A stretch of 17,733 nucleotides of DNA. Origin: an uncultured Ignavibacteria bacterium. GTDB taxonomy: Bacteria > Bacteroidota > Ignavibacteria > Tepidaquicellales > Tepidaquicellaceae. The position numbers and the translations under genes are program-made. The number at the start of each line of letters is the position of its first letter. Position 1 is the stretch's first letter. Under the pieces are notes generated by a model that made no database searches, had not been told where the DNA came from, and saw only the letters and a program-made list of their open reading frames with translations. The stretch is from assembly GCA_937924675.1 (NCBI GenBank), contig CALEVL010000064.1, positions 1-17,733 of the forward strand, read 5' to 3'. Below, in pieces: positions 14,038-17,733 of the stretch.

Positions 14038-16520
14038 GACCCTCTCTTATAAGCCTTCCACAGCTCCATCCAAAATGTACCTGCGAATGCAGCGAAGAAT
14101 GCAAGAAGAACATAACCCATGCTCAGCGGACTGAAGCCGAAAATCTCTCTTACCGGTGCCGCATAGATTGCAATGAAAAGAATGATCAATGAGACGATAA
14201 GTACAACCGGGAGCAGGCGATTCTTATATTTCAATGTAGTGAAGACAGAATAATAGAATGACCGGTTTATGAGTGTAAGGAATAAGTTGCTAAAGATAAG
14301 TGTCGAGAAGATCACTGTCCTGGAAAGTGCTTCGTCACCGGTCTTTACAAAAATATCATAACCAACCCAAAGACATGATAGTGTGATAGCAAGTCCCTGA
14401 AATATACTCACTGACAGTTCATGGAATGAGAGAAATGTACTTGTCATTTTTCTCGGGGCTTTATGCATGGAGTTAACTTCAATCGGTTCGTTCTCATAAA
14501 TGATTGAACATGTGGGACCCATTATCAATTCGAGAAAGATTACATGAACCGGACTGAAGATGTCCGTGAAGTCCCAGAAGAAAAGCAACGGCAATGTTAC
14601 TATCAGAATAATGGGGATGTGTATGGAGATGATATATTGAATTGCCTTCTTAAGATTCTCATAGATCTTTCTTCCCATGGCAACCGCATCGACCATGTGC
14701 GAGAGATCATCATCAACAAGTATCAGGGATGCTTCGCTTTTTGCAAGTTCACTTCCTTTCTTCCCCATCGAAATGCCGATGTGTGATGCTTTAAGAGCGG
14801 GTCCGTCATTTACTCCGTCACCTGTCATTGCCACAACTTCACCTTGCTCTTTCAATGCGTTGATCACTTTCATTTTTGCTTCCGGAAACATCCTGGCAAA
14901 AATATTCACATGCTCTGAAGACCTTAAGAGAACTTTGTCATCGAGTTTCATTATATCAGCTCCGGTAAGAACTGTTCCTTCATTCTTCAATCCTACCTGA
15001 TCGGCAACTGCGCGGGCAGTTTCCGGATAATCGCCCGTGATCATTTTTACTTTTATACCCGCCTTGTAAAATGATTCAAGAACTCCTCTTATGTTATCTT
15101 TTGGAGGATCATAAAATGAGACAAGACCCAGGAATTCATAAACAAAGCCGCTTTGCGTTTCAGGAAGATTCTCGATGTTGGTCCTGGACTCTGCAACCCC
15201 CAATACTCTTCTTCCATTGTTCGCAAATGATCTTGCAAGAGAATAGATCTTCTCTTGTTCGACTTCTGAAAGTGTGCTTTGATTCAATATCGTCTCAAGT
15301 CCGCCTTTACATGCCACAACATAATTTCCCTCAGCATCAAGATGAATGTGGGTCATAACGGGGGGGTTTCCTTTTATTGGATACTCATGAGCCAGGCGGA
15401 ATTTACTTCGCAAATCGGCAGGAGCAGTTTTTGCATAGGCATCATGAATTGATTCTTCCATGGGATCAAACGGTTTAGGTTCTGAAGCCCACATTGCAAA
15501 CTCGAGAGTCTTGCTGAAAACTGATTCTCCGGAATACCAATCAGTTACAGAATCTGTTGCATAGTCATATACTTCAGCCAGCTTCATTTCGTTTTGTGTC
15601 AATGTACCTGTCTTGTCCACACAGATGACTGTAGCCGCACCAAGCGCTTCTACAGTATAAGGTTGTTTGGCGATCACATTTTCCTTCAACAATCTGTATG
15701 CTCCAAGCGCCATGAAAGCACTGAATGCAACAGGTATCTCTTCGGGAAGTACTGACATTGCAAGAGTTAACCCGTGAAGCAAACCATGCAAGAGATCACC
15801 TGTCCTATAATATGAGAGTCCCCATACAACGAGAAATGCCAGCGCTCCGAAAATCACCATGCTGATTACAAATTTTCTGATTTGAATCTGAAGCGGTGTC
15901 TTTTCTGAAATGATACTTTCCATAGATCTTTCTATCCTGGAAAGAGAAGTACTGTCTCCAACCGCCGCAACTTTGGCAACACAATACCCTGTCATCACCA
16001 ATGTCCCCTTGTAAATTATATTGTCCGGCGGCTTCGTACTTTTTCCGAGTGATAGTGATTCACCCGTGAGTATGCTTTCGTTAACCGTAAAATCGTGACA
16101 CTCAATTACCGCAGCATCAGCCGGAATAAGGTCGCCGTCTTCTACAAGAATTAAGTCATCCACTACAATTTCATCAGTAGCAATCTCCTTCCATTCTGAT
16201 TGCCTGCATACCTCTGCCAGCGGACTGGAAAGATGCTTCAGCGCTTCTACTGCACTTCGGCTTCTGCGTTCCTGATAAAATGAAATAGATGCCACAATCA
16301 AAATTGCAACAAGCATGATGATGGCTTCTTCCTTTTCTCCGAGTACAAAATATACAACTGCCGCCGCTACAAGAATAATGAACATTGGTTCAGACACAAT
16401 GTCTTTGAGTGCTGTAAGCATTCCGCTGTTGTCAGAGATTGTTGATTTGTTTGAGCCGTGTTTGGCACGGGATTTGGTAACCTCTTCCGGACTGAGCCCG
16501 CTGTATCCGCTCTGTGACAT
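14034..16520 (-). CDS. P-type cation-transporting ATPase (HAD-IC, P2-like)
   Basis: This 828-residue membrane pump couples ATP hydrolysis to cation transport. It has an N-terminal cytosolic segment (P-ATPase N domain, 1-40), TGES at 152-155 (actuator), phosphorylation site D302 in DKTGTLT, a nucleotide domain with KGG at 405-407 (usually KGA), TGD at 495-497 and the hinge TGDGVNDGPALK at 566-577. Around ten membrane segments are visible, at about 45-60, 64-81, 216-235, 247-276, 626-648, 655-675, 701-722, 733-751, 769-788 and 798-818. The M4 ion motif is PEEIP (259-263), where calcium pumps have PEGLP. M5 lacks the Asn/Glu ligands of SERCA, and M6 reads LELIMGPTC without its Asp. The transported ion is therefore uncertain; a calcium label would be a guess. 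It starts 12 bp behind the pentein hydrolase gene, so the two are probably one operon. Confidence 0.9.
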   Translation of the reverse strand: MSQSGYSGLSPEEVTKSRAKHGSNKSTISDNSGMLTALKDIVSEPMFIILVAAAVVYFVLGEKEEAIIMLVAILIVASISFYQERRSRSAVEALKHLSSPLAEVCRQSEWKEIATDEIVVDDLILVEDGDLIPADAAVIECHDFTVNESILTGESLSLGKSTKPPDNIIYKGTLVMTGYCVAKVAAVGDSTSLSRIERSMESIISEKTPLQIQIRKFVISMVIFGALAFLVVWGLSYYRTGDLLHGLLHGLTLAMSVLPEEIPVAFSAFMALGAYRLLKENVIAKQPYTVEALGAATVICVDKTGTLTQNEMKLAEVYDYATDSVTDWYSGESVFSKTLEFAMWASEPKPFDPMEESIHDAYAKTAPADLRSKFRLAHEYPIKGNPPVMTHIHLDAEGNYVVACKGGLETILNQSTLSEVEQEKIYSLARSFANNGRRVLGVAESRTNIENLPETQSGFVYEFLGLVSFYDPPKDNIRGVLESFYKAGIKVKMITGDYPETARAVADQVGLKNEGTVLTGADIMKLDDKVLLRSSEHVNIFARMFPEAKMKVINALKEQGEVVAMTGDGVNDGPALKASHIGISMGKKGSELAKSEASLILVDDDLSHMVDAVAMGRKIYENLKKAIQYIISIHIPIILIVTLPLLFFWDFTDIFSPVHVIFLELIMGPTCSIIYENEPIEVNSMHKAPRKMTSTFLSFHELSVSIFQGLAITLSCLWVGYDIFVKTGDEALSRTVIFSTLIFSNLFLTLINRSFYYSVFTTLKYKNRLLPVVLIVSLIILFIAIYAAPVREIFGFSPLSMGYVLLAFFAAFAGTFWMELWKAYKRGS

Positions 16521-16532
16521 TGTGATGGGTAT

Positions 16533-17498
16533 TTACTGATGGAAGATTTCGGCGATCATGCAGCGGGCACTTCCCCCGCCAATGGTCTCTATTGTGCCGA
16601 TGTTTGCTGTTACTATTTTACTGTTATGCTTTTCGAGCATTTCCTTCGTTTTGTTTTCCAAACAGTCATAAGACCTCTTTGACATAACAAGGATCTTCTG
16701 TCCCTCTTCATTTCGCAGCTGAATCATATTTCCCGCAAAATTATTTACATGGTCTTCGTTAATATAGATCATCTCTCTTCCGCCTTCAGATAATTTTGCA
16801 CAAACACTTTTTCTTTCGGCTTCATCTCTGATCATATCACTGCATACTACTGCAAATGTATCTCCGATCGTTAGTATCACATTTGTATGATATACCATCC
16901 GGCCTTCTTTGTCTGTGGCCCTGAATACAATTGGTTCATATCCGATCATGCTGCAAATTCTGTCGAGCAATCCGGAATCTGTTCTCGGTGAAAGAGCAGC
17001 ATAAGCTCTCTTTAGAGTATGATCAAATACAATGCTGCCTGTACCTTCAAGAAACACTTTCTGTTCTGCGCTGCGTGATTGTTCGAGTCGGATTTTGGAA
17101 TAGCCATACTCTGCCGAAAGTTCATTGATCACATCTTCCCTCATTTCCTGTCTTCTCAGTTTGGATTGCATCGGATAAGTAATTATGAGTCTTTCTTTGT
17201 TATCAAGAATATGAGTGGAAAACCAGTTGTTAGGAAAAACTGCATCGGGTTTGGGAGGTTCCTTGGTATCATCGATTACTATCACATTGATTTCTGCCGC
17301 GCGCAAGTCTTGCACGAATCCGTCAAATTCTTCAATCGCTTTCTTTGAGACTTCAGCAGATGCTTCCGGAAGGTTCTTTTGAAATGCATTTGACCCGGCT
17401 GTTTCTTCGTTAAACCCGAAGGATGCGGGTCTTATCATGAGTATCGTGTCAGTATTCTGACTCAAAACAGGTAGATGATTTATAAGAAATTTACACAC
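16533..17498 (-). CDS. ctlX: Pentein-superfamily hydrolase, CtlX-like (citrulline/arginine-type amidino hydrolase)
   Basis: The protein has up to 321 residues and belongs to the guanidine-modifying (pentein) family with arginine deiminase and dimethylarginine hydrolase. Catalytic residues are visible: C313 in GGGSARC at the C-terminus, H204 in YHTNVIL, E151 in LEGTGS and substrate-binding D85 in PDAVFPNNW. The RPASFGFNEET opening and the PNNWFSTH and GGGSARCM motifs best match the CtlX group, described as citrulline utilisation hydrolase; substrate is inferred only from that. The start is unsettled. The longest frame opens with GTG at 17498, while TTG at 17465 would give an MSQNTDTILMIRP start that resembles homologues better; there is no suitable ATG in that region. 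The protein is cytoplasmic, without a signal peptide. It is the first gene of a probable operon with the P-type ATPase. Short GAAGTGA repeats lie just upstream. Confidence 0.82.
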   Translation of the reverse strand: MCKFLINHLPVLSQNTDTILMIRPASFGFNEETAGSNAFQKNLPEASAEVSKKAIEEFDGFVQDLRAAEINVIVIDDTKEPPKPDAVFPNNWFSTHILDNKERLIITYPMQSKLRRQEMREDVINELSAEYGYSKIRLEQSRSAEQKVFLEGTGSIVFDHTLKRAYAALSPRTDSGLLDRICSMIGYEPIVFRATDKEGRMVYHTNVILTIGDTFAVVCSDMIRDEAERKSVCAKLSEGGREMIYINEDHVNNFAGNMIQLRNEEGQKILVMSKRSYDCLENKTKEMLEKHNSKIVTANIGTIETIGGGSARCMIAEIFHQ

Positions 17499-17507
17499 AT
17501 ATTCCGT

Positions 17508-17577
17508 GAAGTGAAATGTAAATTTTTGCTTAAGTTGAGATCAGTTTTCACTTCTGTCCAAAACGTTTTTGAAGTGA
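17508..17577. promoter_or_regulatory. GAAGTGA repeats upstream of the pentein hydrolase
   Basis: GAAGTGAAA at 17508-17516, its exact complement TTTCACTTC at 17546-17554, and GAAGTGA again at 17571-17577. The three sites lie 10-80 bp upstream of the GTG start and could be binding sites or a hairpin. I see no coding region in 17499-17733 apart from this and the terminal palindrome. Confidence 0.35.
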
Positions 17578-17706
17578 CGAAATAGTTGCCAAGACAGTTC
17601 AATAGTAAGCGGAAAAACTTCTTGCCTTAAACTCTGTTAATCTGTTCACCGCAAAGATTCAGAGTAGATTTAAAAATCAATTTAAAGATTTCAAACAACC
17701 AAATTT

Positions 17707-17733
17707 CCCTCTCCTTTAGGAGGGCAAGGGAGG
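17707..17733. repeat. GC-rich palindromic intergenic element, cut by window end
   Basis: CCCTCTCCT followed by TT and AGGAGGG makes an imperfect hairpin (one bulge), then GCAAGGGAGG runs to the window edge. From general knowledge, elements of this CCCTCTCCTTT-AGGAGGG type are scattered between genes in many Bacteroidota genomes. The full unit is not visible. Confidence 0.5.

Noticed and set aside
16472..16487. TGGCACGGGATTTGGT, resembling a sigma-54 site
   Set aside because: It has TTGG instead of TTGC, lies inside the ATPase coding region and points the wrong way for any gene.

Overview
The window looks like a chromosomal segment from a Bacteroidota-related bacterium, most likely near Ignavibacteria/Chlorobiota. 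Four things point that way. A very large secreted protease ends in a YPNPYN-type C-terminal domain of the kind handled by the type IX secretion system. Two promoters fit the Bacteroidota -33/-7 pattern (TTG or TTTG, 19-20 nt, then TAnnTTTG-like). Start codons lie in A-rich leaders with no recognisable Shine-Dalgarno sequence. Base composition is moderately AT-rich. The lineage is an inference; there is no rRNA or other marker gene here.

Layout, left to right. Positions 1-2078 (+) hold the end of a DinB-family protein, a toroid-fold protein related to terpenoid cyclases, and a small HU-type DNA-binding protein with its own promoter and a strong terminator. Positions 2157-8233 (-) hold two exported peptidases, transcribed M1 metallopeptidase first and then the 1431-residue subtilase with FG-GAP repeats, 38 bp apart. 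From 8370 to 12250 (+) come a lipoprotein, then a well-matched sigma-54 promoter candidate, a second small lipoprotein with a TPR-like C-terminus, the cytochrome c maturation protein CcmF, and a near-perfect hairpin terminator. Positions 12467-17498 (-) hold, in transcription order, a citrulline/arginine-type pentein hydrolase (CtlX-like), a P-type cation ATPase 12 bp behind it, a repeat-filled 169-bp spacer, and a PLP-dependent beta-eliminating lyase. The residues of that lyase mark it as tyrosine phenol-lyase rather than tryptophanase. It appears to have its own promoter, with a 14-bp perfect palindrome touching the -33 element.

Most genes are ordinary housekeeping or accessory functions. 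There is no phage, transposon, CRISPR, tRNA or rRNA. The best leads are the sigma-54-like promoter in front of the lipoprotein-ccmF pair, the tyrosine phenol-lyase with its palindrome, the P-type ATPase with non-standard ion-site residues behind a pentein hydrolase, and the repeat block whose arm runs through the ATPase stop codon. I do not see convincing evidence of a wholly undescribed system.
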